DNA of 64,000 bases, from NCBI RefSeq assembly GCF_027497215.1, contig NZ_CP114904.1, positions 434,001-498,000 on the forward strand, in the 5' to 3' direction. Made by a program: the position numbers and the translations under genes. The stretch is from Micromonospora sp. WMMD812 (GTDB lineage: Bacteria; Actinomycetota; Actinomycetes; Mycobacteriales; Micromonosporaceae). Under the pieces are notes generated by a model. That model was not told the origin of the DNA, searched no databases, and saw nothing but the letters and a program-made list of their open reading frames with translations. Shown one piece after another: positions 7,467 to 15,065 of this stretch (the stretch's first letter is position 1; each line of letters opens with the position of its first letter).

Positions 7467-9061
7467 CAGCCGCCTCCTCGCTGCTGGTCGCGGACGAGCG
7501 CGCGGGCCTGCTCCGCGGCCGTCGCCGCGTCCTCGGCCGCCTCGGCGTGCCGGAAGTCGACGCTGCGGGCGCGCACGACCATCGCCCGGCCCGGCGCGGA
7601 GAGCACCAGGTCGGCCGCGGCGTGCAGGGTGACGAGGTCGGGGGTCAGCTCCAACCAGCTGCCACCGTCGGTGGCCAGCCGCAGGCTGCGCCCGGCGTCG
7701 TCGACCACGATCGACTGCCCCGTGCCGGTCCGCAGCGACCAGCGCCGGGCCCGCCCGTCGGCGATGCCCGCGTCGTACGGGGCCACCGCGCCGAAGAGCG
7801 AGCCGAGCACCACGCCGGACGCGGGCTCCCCGCCGGGCAGCGCCACCAGCACGGTGTCCTCCGGGTCGGGCAGCGCCACGATGCCCTTGTCCCGCCCGGC
7901 GCCCGGGCAGAGCACGGCGAGCCAGCCGGCGTCCAGGTCCCCGTACGCGGGCAGGGTCACCCGGACCCGACCCAGCCCGTCGGGGTCGGCGACGTCGGTG
8001 ACCGCGCCGAGGGTGACCGTCGCGCCCGCGCCGCCGCCGGCCGGCGGGCTCGGCGGCGGCGCGGTGCCGAACCGGGTCAGGTGCCCGTTGGCGTCGAGCG
8101 TGTGCACCACCTCGGTGAGCACGTACTCCCCGGCGACCGGCTCGGCCACACCGTCCAGCGTGATCCGCCGCCCCGGCCGCAGCGCCGGAACGCCCTCGGC
8201 CACCCCCTCGGCGGTGACCAGGGCGGCGGTACGCGTGTCCAGCCGGGCCTGGGCGATACCGGCCAACTCGTCGTCGCTGCGCCCCGGCTGGTCCACCGCG
8301 GTACGCAGGTCGTCCGCGCCCACGTCGGCCGGGTCCGGCCGGCGGTCGGCCGGGCGGGCGCAGCGCGCCTCGTCCGCCCGCTGGCTGATCGGCTCGGCCC
8401 GCTGCGGGTGCCAGCCCAGCGCGGCACTGCCGCCAGCGGCCCGGTCCAGGTTGGTCGACACCCGCAGCGCGTGCACGTCCCGCCCCAACCGCAGCACGAC
8501 CGGCTCACCATGGCCGGCGAGGCTGACCAGGCGGATCCGGTCGCCGTCGGCGGCCAGGTGCAGCCCGGCCCGGCCGGTCACCTCGGTCAGCAGCTCCAGG
8601 TCGCTGTGCCGGTGCTGGAGCAGCCGCTCCAGCCGGGGACCGTCGTCCTCCGCGTCGACGCTCAGCCCGACCTCGCCGCACAGATCCCGGGCCAGCTCGA
8701 CGGCGGTGACCGACTCGAACACCCGCAGCCGCTGCCGCTTGCGCAGCCGGTGCAGCGCGTCGTACGCGCGGAGCCGCAGCAGCGCCGAGCCGTCCGCCGC
8801 GTACTCCACCTCGACGCAGGTCACCTCGCCGGCGAAGAGCCCGTCCGGGTGGTCGACCAGCCGCACGTCGAGGGTCGCCCCGGTGCGCGCCCACGGGGCG
8901 AGCGCAGCCGGGCCCGGCTCGGCGGCGATCGCCACCTCGCACTGGGTGGGCTGGTCCAGCCGGGCGGCGACCCGCACCGAGCGGAGCCGGCGGAGCACGA
9001 GGTCGGGCAACGGCGCGCCGTCGACCCGCACCGCGAGCGCCCGCGGCGCGACGGCGTTCAC
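7466..9061 (-). CDS. VgrG / gpD-type spike protein (Afp8-like)
   Basis: The product is 531 residues and starts at GTG 9061, overlapping the previous stop as GTGA. The first ~340 residues correspond to the gp27-like part of VgrG (strand-rich, with RLRAYDALHRLRKRQRLRVFE and the VTAVELARDLCGEVGL segment). Around residues 365-450 is the gp5-type OB fold (GAVTDVADPDGLGRVRVTLP, DTVLVALPGGEPASGVVLGSL). The remaining ~80 residues form a short beta-prism-like needle and an alanine-rich helix. There is no long C-terminal effector extension, so the trimeric spike itself seems unarmed. It would carry the PAAR-like tip encoded by the next gene. Confidence 0.9.
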   Translation of the reverse strand: MNAVAPRALAVRVDGAPLPDLVLRRLRSVRVAARLDQPTQCEVAIAAEPGPAALAPWARTGATLDVRLVDHPDGLFAGEVTCVEVEYAADGSALLRLRAYDALHRLRKRQRLRVFESVTAVELARDLCGEVGLSVDAEDDGPRLERLLQHRHSDLELLTEVTGRAGLHLAADGDRIRLVSLAGHGEPVVLRLGRDVHALRVSTNLDRAAGGSAALGWHPQRAEPISQRADEARCARPADRRPDPADVGADDLRTAVDQPGRSDDELAGIAQARLDTRTAALVTAEGVAEGVPALRPGRRITLDGVAEPVAGEYVLTEVVHTLDANGHLTRFGTAPPPSPPAGGGAGATVTLGAVTDVADPDGLGRVRVTLPAYGDLDAGWLAVLCPGAGRDKGIVALPDPEDTVLVALPGGEPASGVVLGSLFGAVAPYDAGIADGRARRWSLRTGTGQSIVVDDAGRSLRLATDGGSWLELTPDLVTLHAAADLVLSAPGRAMVVRARSVDFRHAEAAEDAATAAEQARALVRDQQRGGG

Positions 9062-9873
9062 CGGGCACCGCCCGTTCCGGACGGCACGGTGCCGGTCGTC
9101 GTCGCACCGGCCCGGCCGGGCACCGGTTCGGCCGGGCCGGTCGGCGTCGGGGTGATCAGGCCGGCCACCGGCGGCACGGCCAGCGCCGTGCCCGGGGGCA
9201 CGCTCATCGGGTCGGTGACCCGGTTGTGCTCGGCGAGCAGCCGCCAGCGCAGCGGTGAGCCGAGCGCGTCGTGGGCGAGCAGGTCGAACCGGACGCCGGA
9301 GTAGCCGGGCGCCGCGGCGCCGTCCCCGGCGGCCACGACGGCGGCGCCCGGCGCGGCGGTCGGCGTGCTCGCGGCCGCCAACTCCTCCTCGAAGCCGGCC
9401 TGCGCCTGGTCGGCGCTCTCCGCCACCCGGACCAGCTTGAGTCGCAGCCAGGAGCGGCGCGGCGAGCCGGTGCCGGTGAACGCGTCGAACCGCTCCGCGA
9501 CCGCGACGATCACGCCGGGCACGTTCCACGCCTTGCCCCAGACCAGCCGGACCAGCGGCGGACGGAGCCAGCCGTGCTCGGCGGTCGAGTTCTCCGCAAG
9601 CATCCACAGGGGCCGGGTCAGCGCCCGGACGTCGTCCGGGCGGACCTGCGCCTCGACGAAGTCGACGTCGAAGAGCAGGTCCAGCACCAGTTCGGTGCGG
9701 CCGCCGCCGGTGAACACCAGCGTGTCGTCGGCCAGCCCGGCGCCGGTGAGCTGGCCGCCGGCCGCGGACCGGTGGCGTACCCCGGCGAGCCGGGTCACCT
9801 GCACCGTCTCCGGGTTGAGCAGGCAGTCCACCCGGGCGCCGCTGGCGTCGACGAGGAAGGCGACCCGTTCCAT
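9058..9873 (-). CDS. CIS tube/LysM protein linking tube and baseplate (Afp7-like)
   Basis: This 271-residue protein starts at ATG 9873, adjacent to the stop of the disordered-protein gene. Residues 1-150 fit the CIS_tube N-terminal domain (AFLVDASGARVDCLLNPETV, then VLDLLFDVDFVEAQ and LVRLVWGKAWNVPGVIVAV). After an alanine/proline linker, residues about 190-235 form a LysM-like domain (VRFDLLAHDALG, then WRLLAEHNRVTDPMSVPPGTALAVPP region). In Afp and PVC particles this protein tops the spike and starts the inner tube. The remaining C-terminus is Thr/Pro/Gly-rich and probably flexible. Confidence 0.88.
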   Translation of the reverse strand: MERVAFLVDASGARVDCLLNPETVQVTRLAGVRHRSAAGGQLTGAGLADDTLVFTGGGRTELVLDLLFDVDFVEAQVRPDDVRALTRPLWMLAENSTAEHGWLRPPLVRLVWGKAWNVPGVIVAVAERFDAFTGTGSPRRSWLRLKLVRVAESADQAQAGFEEELAAASTPTAAPGAAVVAAGDGAAAPGYSGVRFDLLAHDALGSPLRWRLLAEHNRVTDPMSVPPGTALAVPPVAGLITPTPTGPAEPVPGRAGATTTGTVPSGTGGAR

Positions 9874-11576
9874 CAGCCACCCGCCTGTTCCCGGTCCAGC
9901 CGGCCCGCGTGCCCGGCGGCCAGGGCGTCGCCCAGCGCGGTCCAGAGCGGACCGTCGTCCGGCAACTCGGGCCACGGGCCGCCCGTCGGGGTGGCCCGCC
10001 GTCCGCCGCGGGGCACGCCCCGGTCGGCGCCGCCGGGTCCGGCCGGGTCCGGCAGCGCCGGCCATCGGTCCTCGACGCCACGTGGCCCGGGAGCGCCGCC
10101 GCCGGCCGGCGCCGGCACGCCACCGACGTCCGGCACCCCGAGCGGTACGGTGCCCGGCCCCCACGGTGGGGCGTCGGTCCGGCGGACGTCGCCGCCCTCC
10201 TTCGTGCTCCGGACCACTGCCACGTCGCCCCGCCCGTCCGCGGTACGACCCGTCAGCCACCCGGAACCCCCGGCCGCCCGGCCCGGCCCGGCGACCGACG
10301 CCCGCGCGGCCGACCACCGCGTGCTCGGCCCGTGCGGGCCAGGCCAGCGCGTGCCGGGTCCCTGCGTGCCGGGTCCCGGCGTGCTTGGTCCCTGCGTGCT
10401 CGGTCCCTGCGTGCCCAGCCACTGTGTGCCCGGGTGCTGTGCGGCCGAGCGCTGTGCGGCCGGAAGCTGTGAGGTCGGGTGCTGTGCGGCCGGTCCTGCC
10501 GGACGGCCGGCGCGATCCCCACCCCAGCCGCTGTACTCGGCTTCACTACCGGCAACGTCCGACGTCCGCGGGCCGGACGGGGGGTCCTGACGTCGCGGAA
10601 GCGGGGCGAAGGCCGCGCTACCGGGGTGGGCGTCGGCCGGAGCCGAGCCGGTGACCACGGCGCGGGAGGCCCAGGCCGGGGTCCCGGAGCCGTCGGCGTG
10701 GTCCGTCCGGCCCGGGCCGGCGGTCCGGCTCGCGGTCCAGGGGCCGCCCTGACTCCCGCCCCGGCCGTCGTTCCCGCTCCCCATCGTGGCGGCGGACGGC
10801 GCCGCCAGCTGGCCGCCCGGCTCGGTGCGCGACGCGGGGTGTTCGCCGTACGCCTCCCGGGCCGACTCGACCCGGCCGACACCGCCCCGGCCGACACCGC
10901 CCCGGCCCGGACGCCGCCCCGCATTCCGGCGGCGCCGGCCCCAGCGGGCCAGGCCGGCCCGACCCCGGTCGCCGGCGTCGGTGTGACCGGGAGCCGTCAC
11001 ACCGGGCGCGGCTGCGAGCGGCGGCACCGCCGGGCGCACCGGTGGGGCGCCCCGGACGTCACCGGCGAACTCGTGGCCGTCGCCCTCTCGCTCGCCGTCG
11101 CCGAAACCGTGGTCGAAACCGACGCCGTGGCCGTAACCGTCGTGGCCCTGGCCGTGGCCGTGGTCGTGCCAGTCGCCCTGGCCGAGACGGTGGCCGAATC
11201 CGTCGCCGCCCTGGCCGGCGCCACCGCGATCGGTCGGGTCCGGCGCGGATCCCGCCGGGCCGACGGGCCCACCGGTGCGGGGCGCGCCCGCGGCCGGGTC
11301 GTCGCCCCAGGCCGGACCGGACCCGGGGTCGAGCGGCAGGCCGTCGAGCAGCCCGGGGGCGTGCGCGGCGACCATCCGCAGCCAGTGCTCGGGAGGCTGG
11401 CCCGGCCGCCGGGTCCCCGGGCCGGGGCCGCCGGCCCCGATGCGGCCCGGTCCGGCCGGCCCTCCAGCGGGTGCGCCGGAGCGTCCGGGCTCGGCCAGCC
11501 CGGCCAGCCGCTGCGCCGTCGAGGCCACCGACCGGAGCCCGCTGGCCAGCCAGCTACGCGGGCGTCGGCGCGGCAC
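9873..11576 (-). CDS. Large low-complexity, probably disordered protein of the injection-system operon
   Basis: The 567-residue product is dominated by Gly, Pro, Ala, Ser and Arg. Only three parts look ordered: an N-terminal amphipathic segment (residues 8-28, SWLASGLRSVASTAQRLAGL), a short stretch near 62-80 (PEHWLRMVAAHAPGLLDGLP), and a C-terminal Trp motif region with WPALPD and WPELPDDGPLWTALGDALA. A His/Gly/Asp-rich block lies at about residues 137-165, and twelve pentapeptide repeats lie at 363-422. The gene overlaps the tube gene by 23 bases and touches the LysM gene, so its expression is tied to the core of the particle. It could be an unusual tape-measure, scaffold or lumen protein; I recognise no family. 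Confidence 0.7.
   Translation of the reverse strand: MPRRRPRSWLASGLRSVASTAQRLAGLAEPGRSGAPAGGPAGPGRIGAGGPGPGTRRPGQPPEHWLRMVAAHAPGLLDGLPLDPGSGPAWGDDPAAGAPRTGGPVGPAGSAPDPTDRGGAGQGGDGFGHRLGQGDWHDHGHGQGHDGYGHGVGFDHGFGDGEREGDGHEFAGDVRGAPPVRPAVPPLAAAPGVTAPGHTDAGDRGRAGLARWGRRRRNAGRRPGRGGVGRGGVGRVESAREAYGEHPASRTEPGGQLAAPSAATMGSGNDGRGGSQGGPWTASRTAGPGRTDHADGSGTPAWASRAVVTGSAPADAHPGSAAFAPLPRRQDPPSGPRTSDVAGSEAEYSGWGGDRAGRPAGPAAQHPTSQLPAAQRSAAQHPGTQWLGTQGPSTQGPSTPGPGTQGPGTRWPGPHGPSTRWSAARASVAGPGRAAGGSGWLTGRTADGRGDVAVVRSTKEGGDVRRTDAPPWGPGTVPLGVPDVGGVPAPAGGGAPGPRGVEDRWPALPDPAGPGGADRGVPRGGRRATPTGGPWPELPDDGPLWTALGDALAAGHAGRLDREQAGG
10311..10490 (-). repeat. Twelve in-frame 15-base repeats encoding pentapeptides
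   Basis: These 180 bases inside the disordered-protein gene encode twelve pentapeptides in a row, such as AAQHP, GTQGP, STQGP and GTRWP, giving the pattern (small)(Thr/Ala)(Gln/Arg)x(Pro). The DNA itself is repetitive with a 15-base period, so the number of units can probably change by slippage without a frameshift. Confidence 0.8.
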
Positions 11577-12033
11577 CGCCGGTCTCCAGGTCCAGACCCT
11601 CGTACCGCAGGGTCAGCGCGGCGATGGCGATCTCCTGGCCGAGGGTGTTCAGCGCGGCACCACGCCACCCGGTCGGCCACGCGTTGATCAGGTTCCAGCG
11701 CAGCACCTCGGCCGTGCCCGCCGCGTCGAGCAGCACGATCGACACGTTGCGCCGGCTCACCACGCCCTTCGCCACCGCGTGCACCCAGTCCCACAGTTCC
11801 CGCGACGCGGTCAGTCCGAAGTGCAGGGTGACCGGCTCGTACTCCACCTGGCCCGGCACGATCCGGATCCGGTCGGTGCCGTGCTCCCGGTACGGGATCC
11901 CCGGAATGCTCATCGCCAGGCCGCTGACCTCGGTGAAGTGCCCGCTGGCCACGCCGTTGACGAGCAGACGGAAGTTGTACGCCCGGTACGGGTCGACCGG
12001 GGCGCCCGGTTGCGGGGTGGCCGTGGTCGGCAT
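11554..12033 (-). CDS. Tail tube protein (gp19/Afp1-like)
   Basis: This 159-residue protein matches the T4 gp19-like tube family used by contractile injection systems. Signature elements are PYRAYNFRLLVNGVASGHFTEVSGL-type sequence near residues 15-40, the central VEYEPVTLHFGLTASRELWDW strand-helix at about 63-83, and WNLINAWPTGWRGAALNTLG near 113-133. Only one tube gene is present, whereas Afp has two (Afp1, Afp5). It follows the sheath gene by one base and overlaps the next gene, so sheath and tube are made from one message. Confidence 0.92.
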   Translation of the reverse strand: MPTTATPQPGAPVDPYRAYNFRLLVNGVASGHFTEVSGLAMSIPGIPYREHGTDRIRIVPGQVEYEPVTLHFGLTASRELWDWVHAVAKGVVSRRNVSIVLLDAAGTAEVLRWNLINAWPTGWRGAALNTLGQEIAIAALTLRYEGLDLETGGAAPTPA

Positions 12034-12034
12034 G

Positions 12035-13282
12035 TCAGCCTCCGATCGTCTCGGTCTCGGTGCCGCCGGCCCACTGGCTCAGCTTGAACACCACGAACTC
12101 CGCGGGCTTCACCACCGCGATGCCGATGTGCGCCACCACCATCCCGGCGTCGCGTACCTCCGGCGGGTTGGTCTCCTCGTCGCACTTGACGAAGAACGCC
12201 TCCTCGGCCGTACGCCCCAGCAGCGCGCCGTCGCGCCACACCCGGGTGAGGAACGCGCCGATGTCGCGGCGGATCGAGCGCCAGAGGGAGAAGTCGTTCG
12301 GCTCGAACACCATCCACCGGGTGCCGTTGGCGATGGCCTGCTCGATGGCGATGGACAGCCGCCGGACGTTGAGGTAACGCCACTCGCTGGCCTCGGCGGC
12401 GAGCGTACGGGCGCCCCAGACACGAATGCCCTCGCCGGCGAAGTAGCGGATCACGTTGACGCCCTTGGGGTTGAGCACGTCGTGCTCCGGGCGGGTGACC
12501 AGGTACGCCAGGTCGACCGCGCCGCGTACCGGCTCGTTGGCCGGAGCCTTGTGCACCCCGCGCAGGCCGTCGGTGCGGGCCCAGATGCCGGCCATGTGCC
12601 CGCTCGGCGGGGTGAGCACCAGGTCGCCGCTGAGCGGGTCGCGCACGCGCAGCCACGGGTAGTAGAAGGCGCCGAAGTCGGACTGCCGTGGCCGGTACGC
12701 CGCCAGCCCCGCCTCGCCGGAGCCGCCGGAGCCCGAGCCGCCGGAGCCCGAGCCGCCCGAGCCCTCGGCCGGCTTCGGCGGCTTGCCGCTCGACGGGGTG
12801 GCGACCCGGGTCAGCGCGGAGACGTCGTCGATGTCGGGCGCGGGGTCGCAGATCGCGACCATCGTGCGCAGCCGCTCCGCCATGCTGAGCAGCGCGTCGT
12901 GGGAGACCGGGTCGTGGAAGCCGGGGGCGGCGAGGATGGAGATCTCGTCGACCGCCTCGAGGAGCTGGAGCCCGCCGCGCCGCTGCCCGGTGCCGGTGAT
13001 CGCGCCGCCCTCGCCGACGTTGACCACCCAGCACCGGGTGCCGCCGTTGTCCAGGAACCCGAACACCGCCCGGGCCAGCGGCGTGCTCTCCAGGTGCTCC
13101 CCGTCGGCGTAGAGGCGCAGGAAGTCCGACCAGTTGTTGACCGGCAGCGCCTTGCCCAGGTGGGCACCCGAATCCGGGGCGACGCCGACGAAGGCGGCGG
13201 TGCTGGTGCCGGCCGGGCCGATCGGTCTGGCGCCGCTCGGCACCTCCTCGACGTAGATGCCGGGGGAGAAGTAGCTGGGCAT
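12035..13282 (-). CDS. Contractile tail sheath protein (Afp2/3/4-like)
   Basis: The product (415 residues) begins with the typical sheath N-terminus PSYFSPGIYVEEVPSGARPI and shows the family regions TAAFVGVAP near 28-36, GGTRCWVVNV near 80-90, the long C-terminal fold with IRVWGARTLA and WMVFEPND, and AFFVKCDEETNPPE near 365-378. In the particle it forms the outer contractile cylinder driving the tube. An extra Gly-Ser run, about twenty residues of GSG-type sequence around residues 170-190, interrupts the middle domain at a position expected to face outward. One sheath gene is present, unlike the two or three of Afp/PVC. An ATG at 13282 with an upstream GGAGGA motif fits as the start. Confidence 0.93.
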   Translation of the reverse strand: MPSYFSPGIYVEEVPSGARPIGPAGTSTAAFVGVAPDSGAHLGKALPVNNWSDFLRLYADGEHLESTPLARAVFGFLDNGGTRCWVVNVGEGGAITGTGQRRGGLQLLEAVDEISILAAPGFHDPVSHDALLSMAERLRTMVAICDPAPDIDDVSALTRVATPSSGKPPKPAEGSGGSGSGGSGSGGSGEAGLAAYRPRQSDFGAFYYPWLRVRDPLSGDLVLTPPSGHMAGIWARTDGLRGVHKAPANEPVRGAVDLAYLVTRPEHDVLNPKGVNVIRYFAGEGIRVWGARTLAAEASEWRYLNVRRLSIAIEQAIANGTRWMVFEPNDFSLWRSIRRDIGAFLTRVWRDGALLGRTAEEAFFVKCDEETNPPEVRDAGMVVAHIGIAVVKPAEFVVFKLSQWAGGTETETIGG

Positions 13283-13297
13283 CGGTCCTCCTGGGGA

Positions 13298-13996
13298 TCA
13301 GCCGGGCCGTGGCGGGCAGACGATGACGATGTCGGGTTCGGTGGGGTCGACGTCGGCGGTGAGCACCCGGCCCCGGCCGGTCAGCCGCAGCCGCACCGGC
13401 CCCGGGTGCTCCGGGTCGTGCGGGACGCCGACCACCCGGAACCGGCCGCCGGCGTCGGTCGCCGTCACGTACGCCGTGCCGGGCACCTCGACCCGCATCG
13501 CGGCCAGTGGTTGGTCCTCCGGTCCGACCACCCGGCCGCCGAAGGTGAGCGACTCGAGCTGTCGGAGCCGGATCGGGTGGAGCACGGGCGGCGCCGCCGG
13601 CGTCGGGTGCGCGACCTGTGCCGGCACGTCGATGAGCAGCGCCGGGCGCGGGCCGGTGCCGAAGGCGTCCCAGAGCCGGGAGTCGCCTGCCTCCAGCAGC
13701 ACCGCGTAGCCGCCGTCGCGGGTGGCGGCGGCGAGCACCCGGTCCAACCCCGGCAGCCCCGCGGGGCCGTTGGCGCAGACCAGGTAACGAACCGTGAAGC
13801 GGTACGGCTCCCGCACCGCGCCGCTGCCGCGGGTCTGCCGGGCCGGGCAGAGCTCGAGCGGCCAGAGGGTCAGCTCGCCGGTGTCGTCGGCGGGCCGGGG
13901 CGGACCGACCGGGACGGGTGCGCCCGCCGCCGTGGCCAGCCAGGCGGCCAGCTCGGCGGTGGCCGTCTCGATCGGTCCGCGTCCGTCGCCGCTCAT
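13298..13996 (-). CDS. Tail-terminator-like protein with carboxypeptidase-regulatory-like C-terminal domain
   Basis: The 232-residue protein starts at ATG 13996, overlapping the previous stop as ATGA; a longer in-frame extension covers the neighbour and is rejected. Residues 1-150 resemble in length and pattern the DUF4255/Pvc16 N-terminal fold of cap proteins (LTLWPLELCPAR, then YRFTVRYLVC and LWDAFGTGPRPALLIDVP). Residues about 158-225 are a carboxypeptidase-regulatory-like beta sandwich (LTFGGRVVGPEDQPLAAMRVEV, TDAGGRFRVVGVP). Position directly upstream of the sheath gene agrees with a tube or sheath cap. The second domain is firmly patterned; the cap assignment is tentative. Confidence 0.6.
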   Translation of the reverse strand: MSGDGRGPIETATAELAAWLATAAGAPVPVGPPRPADDTGELTLWPLELCPARQTRGSGAVREPYRFTVRYLVCANGPAGLPGLDRVLAAATRDGGYAVLLEAGDSRLWDAFGTGPRPALLIDVPAQVAHPTPAAPPVLHPIRLRQLESLTFGGRVVGPEDQPLAAMRVEVPGTAYVTATDAGGRFRVVGVPHDPEHPGPVRLRLTGRGRVLTADVDPTEPDIVIVCPPRPG

Positions 13997-14601
13997 CGCG
14001 GGGGAGTCCCCTGGATCCGGTACGCGATGGCCTCGTTCCAGACGTGCGGGTAGACGCCGATCTCGAAGTACCGGGTGAACCGGTTGATCGGCGCGTTGCG
14101 GTGGTCGTGGTAGAGCAGCCACACCGGCGCGATGGTGAAGAGCACGTAGTTCGCGAGCACCAGCGGGATGTAGAGCGGCCCGAGCAGCCGGGCCTGGAGG
14201 ATGTGCACGTCCTCGTGCCGCTGGATGCCCGGGCCGGAGCCGGCGCAGACCGTGCCGATCGTGGTGGCGTACCGGGGTGAGACGCCCTCCACCACGTTCA
14301 CCCGGCAGCTGTGCTGCGAGGTGGCCCGGTCCAGCGAGTGACCGAAGACCAGGTGCGCGGCGAGGTAGACCGCGCCGACCACCGTGTTGAGCAGGCTCCA
14401 GGTGTGGTCGACGACGAAGAGGAACACGCCCCGGGCGTCCGGGTCGTACACCCGGGCGGAGGCGACCGCCCAGCCGAACGGCGCGCCGACCAGCACGCCC
14501 ACGACGGCACCGATCAGCAGGCCGGCCGGGCCGCCGGCCCAGACGCCGAACGCCGCGCCGAGCAGGACGTGCGCCGCCGCGCTGACGATTCCGTAGACCA
14601 T
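13993..14601 (-). CDS. Membrane protein with HExxH zinc-protease-like motif
   Basis: This 202-residue protein has two hydrophobic segments near residues 5-45, a third at about 64-86, then a polar central part and a further hydrophobic pair near 143-165. The central part carries H129-E130-D131-V132-H133 in the context QRHEDVHILQARLLGPLYIP. This matches a recurrent bacterial membrane-protein pattern where HExxH precedes a Gln-x-x-x-x-Gly-Pro-Leu-Tyr stretch, and a glutamate at 190 could be a third ligand. Proteolysis is therefore plausible but untested; the motif may only bind metal structurally. The ATG at 14601 follows GGGAGTC. Its end overlaps the cap-like gene as ATGA, so it is part of the injection operon. 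Confidence 0.65.
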   Translation of the reverse strand: MVYGIVSAAAHVLLGAAFGVWAGGPAGLLIGAVVGVLVGAPFGWAVASARVYDPDARGVFLFVVDHTWSLLNTVVGAVYLAAHLVFGHSLDRATSQHSCRVNVVEGVSPRYATTIGTVCAGSGPGIQRHEDVHILQARLLGPLYIPLVLANYVLFTIAPVWLLYHDHRNAPINRFTRYFEIGVYPHVWNEAIAYRIQGTPPR

Positions 14602-14611
14602 GACGACTCCC

Positions 14612-14956
14612 TCAGACCCAGGAGCGGATGATGCGGGGCTCGCGGCCCTGCGTGACCTGCGTCGGCGACGCCTGCGTCGCCTGCCGGTTGCCGGGCGGGA
14701 GCTGGTTGATGCCGAGGGCGGCGGAGAAGATGACCAGCCCGTTGAAGAACGCGATGATCCACTTCTCGGCACCGGCGTCGGTGGCGAACGCCGCCGTGAC
14801 GTAGGACAGGGCGAGCGCGATGCCTACCGCTATCCACTTGCGTGCCTTGTCGCCGCTCGGGCCGATCAGCCCGCCGATGACGTTGGTGGCCAGCAGCGTC
14901 GCGGCGCTGGCGCCGGTGAGGCTGCCGAGGGCGGCCCAGGTGAAGAGATCGTTCAC
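14612..14956 (-). CDS. Small holin-like membrane protein, first gene of the injection operon
   Basis: This 114-residue protein has about three hydrophobic segments (residues 6-30, 40-62 and 66-85) and ends in a polar Gln/Pro/Arg-rich tail. Size and topology resemble phage holins, although no specific holin family can be named. It starts at GTG 14956 with an upstream GGGGGGA purine run and ends 10 bases before the next gene. As first gene of a run of fourteen overlapping or adjacent genes it marks the likely 5' end of the operon; a promoter would lie in 14957-15065. A holin-like role in releasing or anchoring particles is inference. Confidence 0.6.
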   Translation of the reverse strand: MNDLFTWAALGSLTGASAATLLATNVIGGLIGPSGDKARKWIAVGIALALSYVTAAFATDAGAEKWIIAFFNGLVIFSAALGINQLPPGNRQATQASPTQVTQGREPRIIRSWV

Positions 14957-15065
14957 GGCGATCCCCCCTTCGGTTGTGCGGTGGTGCGACCGGGGTGAGG
15001 TGGTGCGGGCCGGCGCGTGGAGGTCGCCGGTGTCGGGTCGGCCCGTGGGTGGGCCGGCGGGCGTG

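Noticed and set aside
11042..14053. Long plus-strand frame opposite tube and sheath genes
   Set aside because: Shadow frame; tube and sheath families are unmistakable on the minus strand.
1349..14956. A complete prophage
   Set aside because: No capsid, portal, terminase, integrase, lysin or attachment sites; only tail-like genes, as in injection systems.
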